Shown: positions 8,393 through 17,422, counted from the first letter of the stretch. The stretch: 64,000 bases of DNA from Streptomyces sp. TS71-3 (GCF_018327685.1 NZ_BNEL01000001.1:2046001-2110000); one strand, 5' to 3'. Numbers and translations are program-made. Notes: generated by a model from the letters alone, not told the origin.

Positions 8393-9349
8393 ATGCCGAA
8401 CATGCCTGTCACAGATCCCCCGCCGGTCGCGTCCGGCGGCCACCCGGGACCACGCCCGATCATCGAGGTGCAGTCCCTCACGAAGTCGTACGCCGGCCGC
8501 GCCGTCGTCGACGGAGTCTCGTTCGCCGTGGAGGAGGGCGAGATCTTCGGAATCCTCGGTCCCAACGGCGCGGGGAAGACGACGACGGTCGAGTGCATAG
8601 AGGGACTGCGCGTCCCCGACGCCGGCCGTATCCGCGTCGCGGGCCTCGACCCGGTCACCGAGCACGAGGCCGTCACCCGGATCCTCGGCGCCCAGCTCCA
8701 GGAGAGCGAGCTGCAGGCGAAGCTCACGGTCCGCGAGGCCCTTGAGCTGTACGCGGCCTTCTATCCCTCGCCGGCCGACTGGCGCCCGCTCGCCGAGCGG
8801 CTCGGGCTCACCGACAAGCTGGGCACCCGCTTCGGAAAGCTGTCGGGAGGGCAGAAGCAGCGGCTGTTCATCGCGCTCGCCCTGATAGGCAATCCCCGGG
8901 TCGTCGTCCTGGACGAGCTGACGACCGGCCTCGACCCCCGGGCCCGGCGCGACACCTGGGAGCTCATAGAAGAGGTGCGCGGCGGCGGCGTCACCGTCCT
9001 GCTGGTCACCCACTTCATGGAGGAGGCCCAGCGGCTCTGCGACCGGATCGCGGTGATCGACCACGGCCGGGTGGCGGCCCTGGACACCCCGGCCGGCCTG
9101 ATAGGCCGTGCCACGAGTTCGACCGTGATCTCCTTCACCCCCTCCTCTCCCCTGGAGGAGGCCGTCCTCGCCGAGCTGCCCCAGGTGGCGTCCGTGCAGA
9201 GCAAGGACGGCCGGATCACCCTGAGCGGCACCGACGAGACGGTCAACGCCGTCATCACCCTGCTGACCCGCCGGCACATCACCGCCTACCAGCTCCGCGT
9301 CGCCGACGCCACGCTCGACGACGCGTTCCTTGACCTGACAGGAGCCTGA
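8393..9349 (+). CDS. ABC-2 type exporter ATPase (DrrA/CcmA-like)
   Basis: The protein has 318 residues from ATG 8393; ATG 8402 fits equally well, as no strong ribosome site is seen. It is a single NBD with Walker A GPNGAGKTT, Q-loop GAQLQESEL, signature LSGGQKQR, Walker B VVVLDELTTGLD and H-loop VTHFMEEA, then a C-terminal beta domain ending in DDAFLDLTG, as in drug-exporter DrrA proteins. It lies 3 bases from the permease gene and is followed by a two-component system, so it is likely the motor of an exporter induced by its own sensor. The substrate is unknown. Confidence 0.9.
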   Translation: MPNMPVTDPPPVASGGHPGPRPIIEVQSLTKSYAGRAVVDGVSFAVEEGEIFGILGPNGAGKTTTVECIEGLRVPDAGRIRVAGLDPVTEHEAVTRILGAQLQESELQAKLTVREALELYAAFYPSPADWRPLAERLGLTDKLGTRFGKLSGGQKQRLFIALALIGNPRVVVLDELTTGLDPRARRDTWELIEEVRGGGVTVLLVTHFMEEAQRLCDRIAVIDHGRVAALDTPAGLIGRATSSTVISFTPSSPLEEAVLAELPQVASVQSKDGRITLSGTDETVNAVITLLTRRHITAYQLRVADATLDDAFLDLTGA

Positions 9350-9352
9350 CCC

Positions 9353-10135
9353 ATGAGCGCCACCACTGTCTCCGCCCCCGCCCGACCGGCGGGCAACCGC
9401 CCCTGGCGTGCCGTGATGATCACCGAGGCGAGACTCTTCAGACGTGAGCCCGCCGGCATCTTCTGGATCCTCTGCTTCCCCACCCTCCTGCTGGTGGTCC
9501 TCGGCTCCATCCCCTCCTTCCGTGAGCACGATCCCGACCTGGGCGGCATCCGCCTCGTGGACGCGTACGTCCCCGTGTCGGTGCTGCTCGCCATGATCGT
9601 CTCCGGTCTCCAGTCGATGCCGCCGGTCGTCACGGGCTACCGGGAGCGCGGCATCCTGCGCCGGATGTCCACCACCCCCGTGCGCCCCGGCGCCCTGCTC
9701 GGTACCCAGATGGGCCTGCACGGCGCGGCGGCCGTGGTCTCCACCGTGCTCAGCCTCGCGGTGGGCCGGCTCGCCTTCGACGTGCCGCTGCCCCGGCAGG
9801 CGCTCGGATACGTCCTCGGCCTGCTCCTCGCGGTGCTCGCCGCCCTGGCGATGGGAGCTCTGGTCTCGGCCCTCTCCCGTACCTCGAAGATCGCGGGTGC
9901 GATCGGGTCCGTGGTGTTCTTCCCGATGATGTTCTGCGCAGGTGTCTGGTTGCCGGTGCGCGCGATGCCCGACACCCTTGCGCGGATCGTCGAGCTCACC
10001 CCGTTCGGGGCGGCGGCGGGGGCCCTCGACCAGGCGGCTTTGGGCGACTGGCCGTCCTGGGCACACCTCGGCGTACTCGCGCTGTGGGCCGTGGTGCTCT
10101 CCGCGGCCGCGTCCCGCTGGTTCCGGTGGGAGTGA
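9353..10135 (+). CDS. ABC-2 type exporter permease (DrrB-like)
   Basis: This 260-residue membrane protein has six predicted hydrophobic segments, starting with GIFWILCFPTLLLVVLG and including YVLGLLLAVLAALAMGALVSAL and VVFFPMMFCAGVWLPV. The ABC-2 family signature lies in the last of these, before LTPFGAAAGAL. It follows the ATPase gene by 3 bases and precedes a histidine kinase by 6, forming a four-gene operon. It presumably forms the transmembrane path with the 8393-9349 ATPase. Confidence 0.9.
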   Translation: MSATTVSAPARPAGNRPWRAVMITEARLFRREPAGIFWILCFPTLLLVVLGSIPSFREHDPDLGGIRLVDAYVPVSVLLAMIVSGLQSMPPVVTGYRERGILRRMSTTPVRPGALLGTQMGLHGAAAVVSTVLSLAVGRLAFDVPLPRQALGYVLGLLLAVLAALAMGALVSALSRTSKIAGAIGSVVFFPMMFCAGVWLPVRAMPDTLARIVELTPFGAAAGALDQAALGDWPSWAHLGVLALWAVVLSAAASRWFRWE

Positions 10136-10141
10136 CGGCAG

Positions 10142-11638
10142 ATGACCTCCGACCTGGGGCGGGGGACGGCACCCGCCAAGCCCCTGCGCCCGAGCGGGTC
10201 GGTACCTCAGACTGACCCCATGGCGAGCAGCACACGGACCGTGAAACAGAAGAGCGGTGCGGACGCCGGCAGCACGGACCTCGGCGGGGCGGGCACCGGC
10301 GGTGACACGGCGGCGGGGGCCGCGGGCACCGGCTGCACCCTGCCTGTCGGAGGGGTGGCCGGGCCTGCCGGAGGGGTGGCCGGAGCGGGGCACGCCAGCG
10401 CGGCGGTCGAGCGGCGCTGGGCCCAGTTCAACCGCTCCGGCCCGCTGATGCTGCTCTCGGCGGCCACGCTCGTCACGCTCGCCAGCGGCAGCCTGATCAT
10501 GAGCCACAGCGATCGGATCGCCGCGATCCCGCTCGTCTGCGCCGCGTTCGCGCTGCAACTGTGGTGGTACCGCGTCAGCGCCTCCCCGCTGGCCCCGTCC
10601 CGCACCTCTGAGCGCTACTACGCCGCCCGCTGGGCGCTGGGCTTCGCCCTGTCCTGGACGAACCCGTTCATGTCGCTCTACGCGGTCTCGGGGTACTTCG
10701 GCGCGGAGAGGCTGCTGCCCGCCCGTCGCGTCAAGCTGGGCCTGTTCGCGACGGCGGTCACGATGGCCGGGGCCGAGGCCGGCGGGCTGCCTCCGCCGGC
10801 TCCGCTCAGCTGGGTGCTGTTCGGGACGATGCTCGCCTTCAACGGCGTGCTCGTCACCATCTTCAGCCAGCTGGGCGCCAAGGAGGCGGAGCGCAACCGC
10901 CTCCAGGCCAGCACCATCGCGGAACTGGAGAGCGCCAACACCCGCCTCCAGCAGGCCCTCGACGAGAACGCCGCCCTGCACGCCCAACTGCTCGTCCAGG
11001 CACGGGAGGCGGGGGTAGCCGACGAGCGGCGGCGGCTGGCTGCCGAGATCCACGACACCATCGCACAGGGCCTGACGGGCATCATCGCCCAGTTGCAGGT
11101 CGTCATGGGCACCAAGGAGCCCGGCCTGGCCAGGGAGCACCTGGAGCAGGCCGCGGAGCTCGCCCGGCACAGCCTCGGCGAGGCCCGGCGTTCGGTGCAG
11201 AATCTCGCCCCGGCCGCCCTGGAGCAGGACGCCCTGCCGCAGGCACTGGAGAACACCGTCTCCGAATGGGCGGCCCGGGAGGAGGTGCCCTCCCAGTTCA
11301 CGGTCACCGGCACCGCCCAGCCGTTGCACGAGGAGGTCGAGGCCACGCTGCTGAGGATCGCCCAGGAGTCCCTGACGAACGCGGCCAAGCACTCCGGCGC
11401 CACCCGCGTCGGCGTCACCCTCTCCTACATGGACGACGAAGTGACGCTGGACGTCCGGGACGACGGCCGCGGCTTCGACCCCCGGGCCCTGCCGCCCCGC
11501 TCACGCACCGGCGGCTTCGGGCTCGCCGGGATGCGCGCCCGCGCCGAGCGCATAGCGGGAACCCTCTGCGTGGAATCCGAGCCGGGCCACGGCACGGCCG
11601 TCTCCGCTCGCGTACCGTTGGTGCGCCATGACCGATAA
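10142..11638 (+). CDS. NarL-type sensor histidine kinase
   Basis: The protein has 498 residues from ATG 10142. ATG 10220 (26 codons in) is an alternative that drops a non-conserved tail. Four to five hydrophobic segments at about residues 100-240 form a membrane sensor without a large external loop. A coiled stretch leads to the HisKA_3 motif ERRRLAAEIHDTIAQGL (His about 304). The ATPase domain shows SLTNAAKHSGA (N box), VRDDGRGFDP and GGFGLAGMRARAE. The gene overlaps the response-regulator start by 11 bases. It lies behind the DrrAB-like exporter, so it probably senses the exported drug or envelope damage. Confidence 0.92.
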   Translation: MTSDLGRGTAPAKPLRPSGSVPQTDPMASSTRTVKQKSGADAGSTDLGGAGTGGDTAAGAAGTGCTLPVGGVAGPAGGVAGAGHASAAVERRWAQFNRSGPLMLLSAATLVTLASGSLIMSHSDRIAAIPLVCAAFALQLWWYRVSASPLAPSRTSERYYAARWALGFALSWTNPFMSLYAVSGYFGAERLLPARRVKLGLFATAVTMAGAEAGGLPPPAPLSWVLFGTMLAFNGVLVTIFSQLGAKEAERNRLQASTIAELESANTRLQQALDENAALHAQLLVQAREAGVADERRRLAAEIHDTIAQGLTGIIAQLQVVMGTKEPGLAREHLEQAAELARHSLGEARRSVQNLAPAALEQDALPQALENTVSEWAAREEVPSQFTVTGTAQPLHEEVEATLLRIAQESLTNAAKHSGATRVGVTLSYMDDEVTLDVRDDGRGFDPRALPPRSRTGGFGLAGMRARAERIAGTLCVESEPGHGTAVSARVPLVRHDR

Positions 11639-12341
11639 GACGCGCGAGCAGGACGTGCCGGGGCTGCCCCGGGCCTGTGTCCCGGAGCCGTCCGCGGCGA
11701 TCAGCCTGCTCATCGTCGACGACCACCCGGTCGTGCGGAACGGCCTGCGGGGCATGTTCGAATCGGTCGAGGGCTTCACGGTGCTCGGTGAGGCGGACAA
11801 CGGCGTGGCGGCGGTCGACCTCGTGGACCGCGTCGATCCGGACGTGGTCCTGATGGATCTGCGGATGCCGGGCGGCGGGGGTGTCGACGCCATCAAGGAA
11901 CTCGCCCGCAGGGGCGCCCGGGCCAAGGTGCTGGTGCTCACCACGTATGACACCGACTCCGACACCATCCCGGCGATCGAGGCCGGTGCCACGGGCTACC
12001 TGCTGAAGGACGCCCCGCGCGAGGAGCTGTTCACCGCCGTCCGGGCCGCCGCGGAAGGCCGGACGGTGCTGTCGCCGGCCATCGCCTCTCGGCTGGTCTC
12101 GGCGGTCCGCGACCCGTCCCCGGCCCCGGGGAGCGAGATGCTCTCCGCCCGGGAGCGCGAGGTGCTCACCCTGGTGGCCAAGGGCACCTCCAACCGCGAG
12201 ATCGCGCGGGTGCTGTTCATCAGCGAGGCCACCGTCAAGACCCACCTGACCCATATCTACGCCAAGCTCGGCGTCAGCGACCGCGCCGCGGCCGTGGCGG
12301 TGGCCTACGACCGGCGGATCCTGGGCGCGGCCAAGGAGTGA
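11628..12341 (+). CDS. NarL/LuxR-type response regulator
   Basis: The 237-residue protein has a receiver domain with the acidic pair in LLIVDDHP (D31/D32), phospho-acceptor D77 in VVLMDLRMPG, Thr in VLTTYD and Lys in YLLKDAP. A GerE/LuxR helix-turn-helix follows (LSAREREVLTLVAKGTSNREIA...EATVKTHLTHIYAKLG). The first codons overlap the kinase gene by 11 bases, so the two are translationally coupled. Likely targets are the exporter operon at 8393-10135 and itself. Confidence 0.93.
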   Translation: MTDKTREQDVPGLPRACVPEPSAAISLLIVDDHPVVRNGLRGMFESVEGFTVLGEADNGVAAVDLVDRVDPDVVLMDLRMPGGGGVDAIKELARRGARAKVLVLTTYDTDSDTIPAIEAGATGYLLKDAPREELFTAVRAAAEGRTVLSPAIASRLVSAVRDPSPAPGSEMLSAREREVLTLVAKGTSNREIARVLFISEATVKTHLTHIYAKLGVSDRAAAVAVAYDRRILGAAKE

Positions 12342-12591
12342 GCCCAGCGCCCGCCTGGGTTTGGGCGGGGCAGCCGCGCGGGCCGGGAGCCTCGGCCCAC
12401 CAGCGGGCGCCACCCTCCGTTGGAGCGGGCCGGGCCGCTCGGTCCGGGCGGCTGAAACGTGCCGTGCCGCAACGCCCACGGGTCCGCTCCGGGGAGGGCT
12501 GGGCCGTGCGGGTGTCGTCCTCTCCGGTGTTCCGGCTCGGCACATGGGGTCACCTACGTTTCCCCCGGGGGAGCCCGTCGTTGGGCCGATC

Positions 12592-13797
12592 GTGATTCGC
12601 GTAGTGAGGCGCGCGCCGCGCGCAGGAGTCGTACTGGCGGCCGGGCTCTGCGGGGCCGCTCTGCTGGCCTCCGCCGCCGGCTGCGGCGCGGGCGGGCTGC
12701 TCGGCGAACCGCCCTCGGCCAAGGACGCCATCGCGGTCACACCGGCCGACGGCAGCGGGCACGTAGCGCTGGGGCGGCCCATCGGGGTGCGGGTGCGCAG
12801 CGGGCGGCTGGAGTCGGTGCGGGTCGTGCGGTACCAGGACGCCCAGCGGTTCACGGTGCCCGGCCGGATCTCCACGGACGGGCTGTCCTGGCGGCCGGCG
12901 GAAAGCGGCCGGCTGGTGACGGCCGCGCGGTACACCGTCGACGCGGTCGCACTCGACGGGCACGGCCGCCGGTCGGCGCGGCACGCCGCCTTCCGCACCC
13001 TGGTCCCGGACCACCGGTTCATCGGCTACGTCACCCCGCAGAACCGGACCACCGTCGGCACCGGAATGATCATCTCGCTGGAGTTCAACCGGTCGATCCG
13101 CAACCGTGCGGCTGTGCAGCGCGCCGTCCGCGTGGTGGCCAGGCCCGCCGTGCCCATCGCCCCGCACTGGTTCGGCCACGACCGTCTCGACTTCCGCCCC
13201 GAGCACTACTGGAGGCCCGGCACGAGGGTCACCGTCGAACTGCGCCTCCAGGACGTGGTGGCGGCACCGGGCGTGTACGGGCTCCAGAGCAGGACCATCA
13301 CCTTCACCGTCGGCCGCAACCAGACGAGCCGGGTCGACGCCGCCGCGCACACCATGCAGGTCCGGCGCGACGGGAAGCTCATCAGCACCCTGCCCATCAC
13401 GGCCGGCGCTCCGAGCACCACCACCTACAACGGGAAGATGGTGGTCAGCGAGATGCTGAAGGAGACCAGGATGAACAGCCGCACGGTCGGCTTCGGCGGC
13501 GAGTACGACATCCCGGACGTCCCGCACGCCCTGCGGCTCACGTCCTCGGGCACGTTCCTGCACGGCAACTACTGGGCCGAGGACGTCTTCGGCACCGAGA
13601 ACGTCAGCCACGGCTGCGTGGGCCTGCGCGATGTGAAGGGCGGCGGCGACAGCACGCCCGCCGGCTGGTTCTTCGCCCGCAGCCTCGTCGGGGACGTGAT
13701 CGAGGTGGTGAACTCCCAGGACAGGCTGGTCGACCCCGGCAACGGACTCAGCGGCTGGAACATGAGCTGGCCCCGGTGGCGCGCGGGGGCGGCCTGA
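12592..13797 (+). CDS. L,D-transpeptidase with Ig-like domains, probable lipoprotein (copy 1)
   Basis: The protein has 401 residues from GTG 12592; GTG 12604 is also possible. The N-terminus has a basic start, a hydrophobic core and a weak lipobox ending at Cys31 (SAAGCGAG). One or two Ig-like domains (VTPADGSGHVALG, then VTPQNRTTVGTGMIISLEF) precede the YkuD domain. The catalytic motif is HGNYW...SHGCVGLRD with nucleophile Cys342. Such enzymes make 3-3 cross-links in peptidoglycan outside the membrane, using tetrapeptide donors. A second copy of the same architecture follows at 14104, pointing to a tandem duplication. Confidence 0.9.
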   Translation: MIRVVRRAPRAGVVLAAGLCGAALLASAAGCGAGGLLGEPPSAKDAIAVTPADGSGHVALGRPIGVRVRSGRLESVRVVRYQDAQRFTVPGRISTDGLSWRPAESGRLVTAARYTVDAVALDGHGRRSARHAAFRTLVPDHRFIGYVTPQNRTTVGTGMIISLEFNRSIRNRAAVQRAVRVVARPAVPIAPHWFGHDRLDFRPEHYWRPGTRVTVELRLQDVVAAPGVYGLQSRTITFTVGRNQTSRVDAAAHTMQVRRDGKLISTLPITAGAPSTTTYNGKMVVSEMLKETRMNSRTVGFGGEYDIPDVPHALRLTSSGTFLHGNYWAEDVFGTENVSHGCVGLRDVKGGGDSTPAGWFFARSLVGDVIEVVNSQDRLVDPGNGLSGWNMSWPRWRAGAA

Positions 13798-14103
13798 CGG
13801 GCGTCGATTAAGTACCCCCTCCCTCCTCCGCCTCCCCACCCTCCCTCTACTCTGTGCTCCTTCTGCTCCGTGTGTGCTCCCTCCGCTCGTTCGGCTCGTT
13901 GAGCTCGTTCAGCCCCTCCCACCGCACCCGTGCGCTGCCCGGCAGCCACGGGCGGCGTGCCGGTGAGGACCAACCCCCGTGTTGAGACTGAACGGTGACC
14001 ATCGGGGGGAGTCTCGAAGCGAGCCGATGTGATTAATTACCGCCGAGTCCGCGGTAGTCGCGGGGGGAGTGAGCCCGGTCGGGCGGGCGAGGGGAGAGTC
14101 ATC
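13798..14103. other. Spacer between the two L,D-transpeptidase genes with a pyrimidine tract
   Basis: Positions 13815-13885 are a run of C and T on the plus strand with few purines, followed by CTCGTTCGGCTCGTTGAGCTCGTTCAG, a short GCTCGTT repeat. No gene, terminator hairpin or promoter consensus is convincing here. Confidence 0.5.
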
Positions 14104-15351
14104 GTGGAGGGGCGACCGATAACCGGTCCATCGGTTGGCGCGCGGGGCGCACGTCTACGACTCGGGCGCCGCGGGCGCTCAGGCCCGTGGGCCGTGCTGC
14201 TCGGGGCCGCGCTGCTGCTCGTCACCGCCTGCGGGGGCGGGGACGAGGCCGACGGCGACAAGAACGGCGGCAAGCCGAGCAAGCCACCCGTGCCGAACGC
14301 CGTGGTGACCATCAGCCCGAAGGACGGCACGCACTCCGTCGACACCACCGGCGCCCTCAAGGTCGCGGCCTCCGGCGGCAAGCTCACCGGCGTCACGGTG
14401 CGGGACGCGAAGGGCCACCCGGTCGACGGTACCCTCGCGGGCGACGGGAAGACCTGGAGCCCCTCCGGCCACCTCACCTCGAACACCACCTACACCGTGC
14501 AGGCCAGCGCCAAGAACTCCGAGGGCCGCGCGACGTCGAGCAAGTCCACCTTCACCACGCTCAAGCCCAAGAACACCTTCGTCGGGATCTTCACCCCGGA
14601 GGACGGTTCGAAGGTGGGCGTCGGCATGCCGTTCTCGCTGCACTTCACCCGCGGTATCACCCACCCGGAGGACGTGCAGAAGGGCATCCGGATCACCACC
14701 GACCCGGAGGTCCCCGTCAAGGGCCACTGGTTCGGCAACGACCGCCTCGACTTCCGCCCCGAGCACTACTGGAAGCCCGGCACCAAGGTCACCGCCACGC
14801 TCGACCTCGACGGCGTCAAGGGCCGGCCCGGCGTCTACGGCACCCAGACCAAGTCGGTGACGTTCACCATCGGCCGCACCCAGATCTCCACCGTCGACGC
14901 CAAGAAGCACATGATGAGCGTCGAGCGGGACGGCAAGGTCATCAGGAAGGTCCCGATCACCGCGGGCGGCACCGGCCACACGACGTACAACGGCCAGATG
15001 GTGATCAGCGAGAAGTACCACATCACCCGGATGGACGGCCGCACGGTCGGCTTCGGCGGCGAGTACGACATCAAGGACGTGCCGCACGCCATGCGCCTGT
15101 CGACCTCCGGCACCTTCATCCACGGCAACTACTGGGCGGGCGGCGCCTTCGGGAACTACAACGCCAGCCACGGCTGCGTCGGCCTGAGGGACGTGAAGGG
15201 CGCCTGGAGCAAGAAGACGCCCGCCGCGTGGTTCTACGACAACTCCCTCATCGGCGACGTCGTCATCGTCAAGAACTCCAAGGACACGCAGATCCAGCCG
15301 GACAACGGCCTCAACGGCTGGAACATGTCCTGGGCGGACTGGACCAAGTAG
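14104..15351 (+). CDS. L,D-transpeptidase with Ig-like domains, lipoprotein (copy 2)
   Basis: The protein has 415 residues from GTG 14104, which has a GAGGGGAGAG ribosome site; an ATG at 14029 would add 25 unlikely residues. The lipobox LVTAC puts the lipidated Cys at 43. The mature chain begins with a charged Gly/Lys/Asp linker, then two Ig-like segments (VTISPKDGTHSV and FTPEDGSKVGVGM), then a YkuD domain with HGNYW and SHGCVGLRD (nucleophile Cys358). HWFG(N/H)DRLDFRPEHYW is shared with the preceding gene. Its role is extracellular 3-3 cross-linking of peptidoglycan. Two adjacent paralogues with different linkers suggest divided roles or back-up function. Confidence 0.92.
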   Translation: MEGRPITGPSVGARGARLRLGRRGRSGPWAVLLGAALLLVTACGGGDEADGDKNGGKPSKPPVPNAVVTISPKDGTHSVDTTGALKVAASGGKLTGVTVRDAKGHPVDGTLAGDGKTWSPSGHLTSNTTYTVQASAKNSEGRATSSKSTFTTLKPKNTFVGIFTPEDGSKVGVGMPFSLHFTRGITHPEDVQKGIRITTDPEVPVKGHWFGNDRLDFRPEHYWKPGTKVTATLDLDGVKGRPGVYGTQTKSVTFTIGRTQISTVDAKKHMMSVERDGKVIRKVPITAGGTGHTTYNGQMVISEKYHITRMDGRTVGFGGEYDIKDVPHAMRLSTSGTFIHGNYWAGGAFGNYNASHGCVGLRDVKGAWSKKTPAAWFYDNSLIGDVVIVKNSKDTQIQPDNGLNGWNMSWADWTK

Positions 15352-15432
15352 ACCACGCGGAACGGACGGCACGGCGCAGCCGCGGGCGGCGCCATGCCGG
15401 ACAGGGCGGAGGCACACGCCCTGCCCCGTCGC

Positions 15433-15451
15433 GGTTAACCACCGCTAACCT
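15433..15451 (+). promoter_or_regulatory. Inverted repeat and -10 box before the enoyl-CoA hydratase gene
   Basis: GGTTA (15433-15437) and TAACC (15446-15450) form an inverted repeat, and TAACCT (15446-15451) is a -10-like box 7 bases before the ATG. Transcription would start at the ATG. A regulator bound to the repeat would block the -10. Confidence 0.4.
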
Positions 15452-15458
15452 GCTCTGC

Positions 15459-16226
15459 ATGACTGTGCATCTCGAAGTGGCCGACGCGGTCGGCGTGCTG
15501 CGCCTCGACAGGCCGCCCATGAACGCCCTGGACATCGCCATGCAGGACCGGATCAAGGAGCTGGCGGAGGAGGTCACCGACCGCGAGGACATCCGAGCCG
15601 TGGTCATCCACGGCGGCGAGAAGGTCTTCGCGGCCGGCGCGGACATCAAGGAGATGCGGGCGATGGACCACGCGGCCATGGCCGTACGGTCCCGCGCCCT
15701 GCAGGACTCCTTCACGGCGGTCGCCCGGATCCCCAAGCCCGTGGTCGCCGCCGTCACCGGCTACGCCCTCGGCGGCGGCTGCGAGCTGGCGCTCTGCGCC
15801 GACTACCGGATCGCCGCCGAGAACGCGAAGCTCGGTCAGCCCGAGATCCTGCTCGGCCTGATCCCGGGCGCCGGCGGCACGCAGCGGCTGGCCCGGCTGA
15901 TCGGCCCGTCGCGCGCCAAGGACCTCATCTTCACGGGCCGTCACGTACGCGCCGCGGAGGCGCTCGCCATCGGCCTGGTGGACCGGGTGGCCCCGGCCGG
16001 CGAGGTCCTCCAGCAGGCCCACGAGTGGGCGGCGGCGCTCGCCAAGGGACCGGCTCTCGCGCTGCGCGCGGCGAAGGAGTCGGTGGACCGCGGCCTCGAG
16101 GCGGACATCGACACGGGGCTGGCCATCGAGCGCAACTGGTTCGCGGGGCTGTTCGCCACGGAGGACCGCGAGCGCGGCATGCGGAGCTTCGTGGAGGAGG
16201 GGCCGGGCAAGGCCCAGTTCGGCTGA
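15459..16226 (+). CDS. Enoyl-CoA hydratase/isomerase (crotonase) family protein
   Basis: The protein has 255 residues, normal for the family, starting at ATG 15459. It carries the crotonase signature: RPPMNALD, FAAGADIKEM (oxyanion-hole loop with the CoA-binding Ala-Gly-Ala-Asp), AVTGYALGGGCELALCADYRIA, and ILLGLIPGAGGTQRL. The Glu after GQPE aligns with the first hydratase Glu and the position in LIPGAGG is Gly rather than the second Glu, so hydratase activity is plausible but not certain. It would act in fatty acid beta-oxidation or a related CoA pathway in the cytoplasm. The gene is monocistronic, with a terminator hairpin just downstream. Confidence 0.9.
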   Translation: MTVHLEVADAVGVLRLDRPPMNALDIAMQDRIKELAEEVTDREDIRAVVIHGGEKVFAAGADIKEMRAMDHAAMAVRSRALQDSFTAVARIPKPVVAAVTGYALGGGCELALCADYRIAAENAKLGQPEILLGLIPGAGGTQRLARLIGPSRAKDLIFTGRHVRAAEALAIGLVDRVAPAGEVLQQAHEWAAALAKGPALALRAAKESVDRGLEADIDTGLAIERNWFAGLFATEDRERGMRSFVEEGPGKAQFG

Positions 16227-16243
16227 GTGCCTCTTTCGGGTTA

Positions 16244-16268
16244 TCCGGCCCGTTGCGGCGGGGCCGGA
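16244..16268 (+). terminator. Hairpin terminator after the enoyl-CoA hydratase gene
   Basis: The perfect 8-bp stem TCCGGCCC/GGGCCGGA has a 9-base loop and lies 18 bases after the stop codon. No U run follows, as is usual in Streptomyces. Confidence 0.55.
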
Positions 16269-16453
16269 CCGGGCCGCGGTAGAAGCTCTGGGTTACCTTC
16301 CGAACGCATAAGGTCACAGCAGGTCAGAGGCCGAAATTCTGGCTTCCACATGCCTTTGGCATATGCAGGATGACTACTCGCGGCCCGGGGCCTGCCTCGA
16401 AACGATTCCCGGGAACGGCCCCGGAGGGTGCTCCGGACGGTCATGATGGGGTC

Positions 16454-16963
16454 ATGGCGGGGCTGGAGGGTGTCGAACAGCCGCGGCGGCACGCGAGTGC
16501 GACCGCGGCACGCTGGTCACCGGCGGTCGAGGACGAACGGGCGCTTGAGGCACTGGAGTTGCTCGGCAACCCCGCCGAGACCGAGGTGCGGCTGCCGTCG
16601 CGCCCGGAGTCCGCGGCCAGGGCCCGTCGGCTCGCCCAGGTCGTCGTGCTGCGCCAGTGGGGCCTCGGCCCGAAGGTGACCGAGGAGACGGTGCTGCTCG
16701 TCTCGGAGCTGGTGGGCAACGCCGTCCGGCACACCGGCGCGCGGTACTTCGGGCTGCGCATGCGGCTGCTGCGCGGCCGGGGCTGCCTGCGTGTGGAGCT
16801 GCGCGACCCCTCGCGCGGCCTGCCCTGCCTGATGCCCGTACGCGAACTGGACGTCTCGGGCCGGGGCCTGTTCCTGGTGGACCAGCTCTCCGACCGCTGG
16901 GGCGTCGACCTGGAGCCGCACGGCAAGGCCACCTGGTTCGAGATGCGCCTGCCGGAGCGCTGA
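16454..16963 (+). CDS. Anti-sigma-factor-type ATP-binding protein (RsbW-like HATPase)
   Basis: The protein has 169 residues from ATG 16454; an in-frame ATG at 16370 would give 197. A single HATPase_c domain is seen: LPSRPESAARARRLAQVVV, VLLVSELVGNAVRHTG (N box), LRVELRDPSRGLP (G1) and GRGLFLVDQLSDRWG (G2). There is no kinase H box or sensor, so this is the stand-alone family of anti-sigma kinases and their relatives, which are numerous in Streptomyces. No sigma factor or anti-anti-sigma gene lies beside it, so the partner is unknown. Confidence 0.85.
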   Translation: MAGLEGVEQPRRHASATAARWSPAVEDERALEALELLGNPAETEVRLPSRPESAARARRLAQVVVLRQWGLGPKVTEETVLLVSELVGNAVRHTGARYFGLRMRLLRGRGCLRVELRDPSRGLPCLMPVRELDVSGRGLFLVDQLSDRWGVDLEPHGKATWFEMRLPER

Positions 16964-17043
16964 CGGCACGGCCGGGAGCGAGCCGGCCGGAACCGGTCGG
17001 CGGGGTCGGCGCCGGACACGACCTAGGGGCGTGCCCGGAACGC

Positions 17044-17083
17044 CAGCAGCCCCCGCCGCCTTCTTGGGGCACGGGGGCTGCTG
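17044..17083. terminator. Strong hairpin terminator
   Basis: Arms CAGCAGCCCCCG (17044-17055) and CGGGGGCTGCTG (17072-17083) pair perfectly over 12 bp with a 16-base loop, 80 bases after the HATPase gene. The rest of the gap to 17427 holds short reading frames only. Confidence 0.7.
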
Positions 17084-17285
17084 TCGGGGTGCCGTGTCTC
17101 TCGGGGGATGGTGAGCCACGGCGGTCGGAGGGTGGCCCCGAGCCGGTGAGGGCGACGGTCCGGGCCCGTCCCGGACGCGTGCGGGGCACGTCTTCGACTA
17201 TGGCAGCCGATGCCCCCCGATCCAAAGGAACCATTCATGCAAAAGGGGGCGCAGTCCCCAAGAGGTACACGCAATCACAGGTGAT

Positions 17286-17354
17286 ATGTGCCACTTGCCT
17301 ACGAAAGTGCGGCTGATGGAGCGCCTTCGTGATGATCTTCAACGGGGTGCATGA
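17286..17354 (+). CDS. Possible small ORF (22 codons) in the leader of the beta-propeller gene
   Basis: ATG 17286 opens a 22-residue frame (MCHLPTKVRLMERLRDDLQR plus GA). Just before it, a 15-residue frame begins at ATG 17237 with an AAAGGA ribosome site and ends at 17284, one base before the second ATG. The surrounding 150 bases are less GC-rich than their neighbours and use codons unlike the rest of the window. They may be leader peptides or chance frames. No homologue is recognised. Confidence 0.25.
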   Translation: MCHLPTKVRLMERLRDDLQRGA

Positions 17355-17422
17355 CGGCGTCCGTCCGTGAGGGACGGGATGGACGGGAAGCGCGGCACCT
17401 GGCGTCCTGAACCGTCCCGAGC

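Noticed and set aside
8219..11392. Minus-strand open frame of 1057 codons opposite the DrrAB-like exporter and kinase
   Set aside because: Arg/Gly/Glu-rich shadow of three well-supported genes; no domain or ribosome site.
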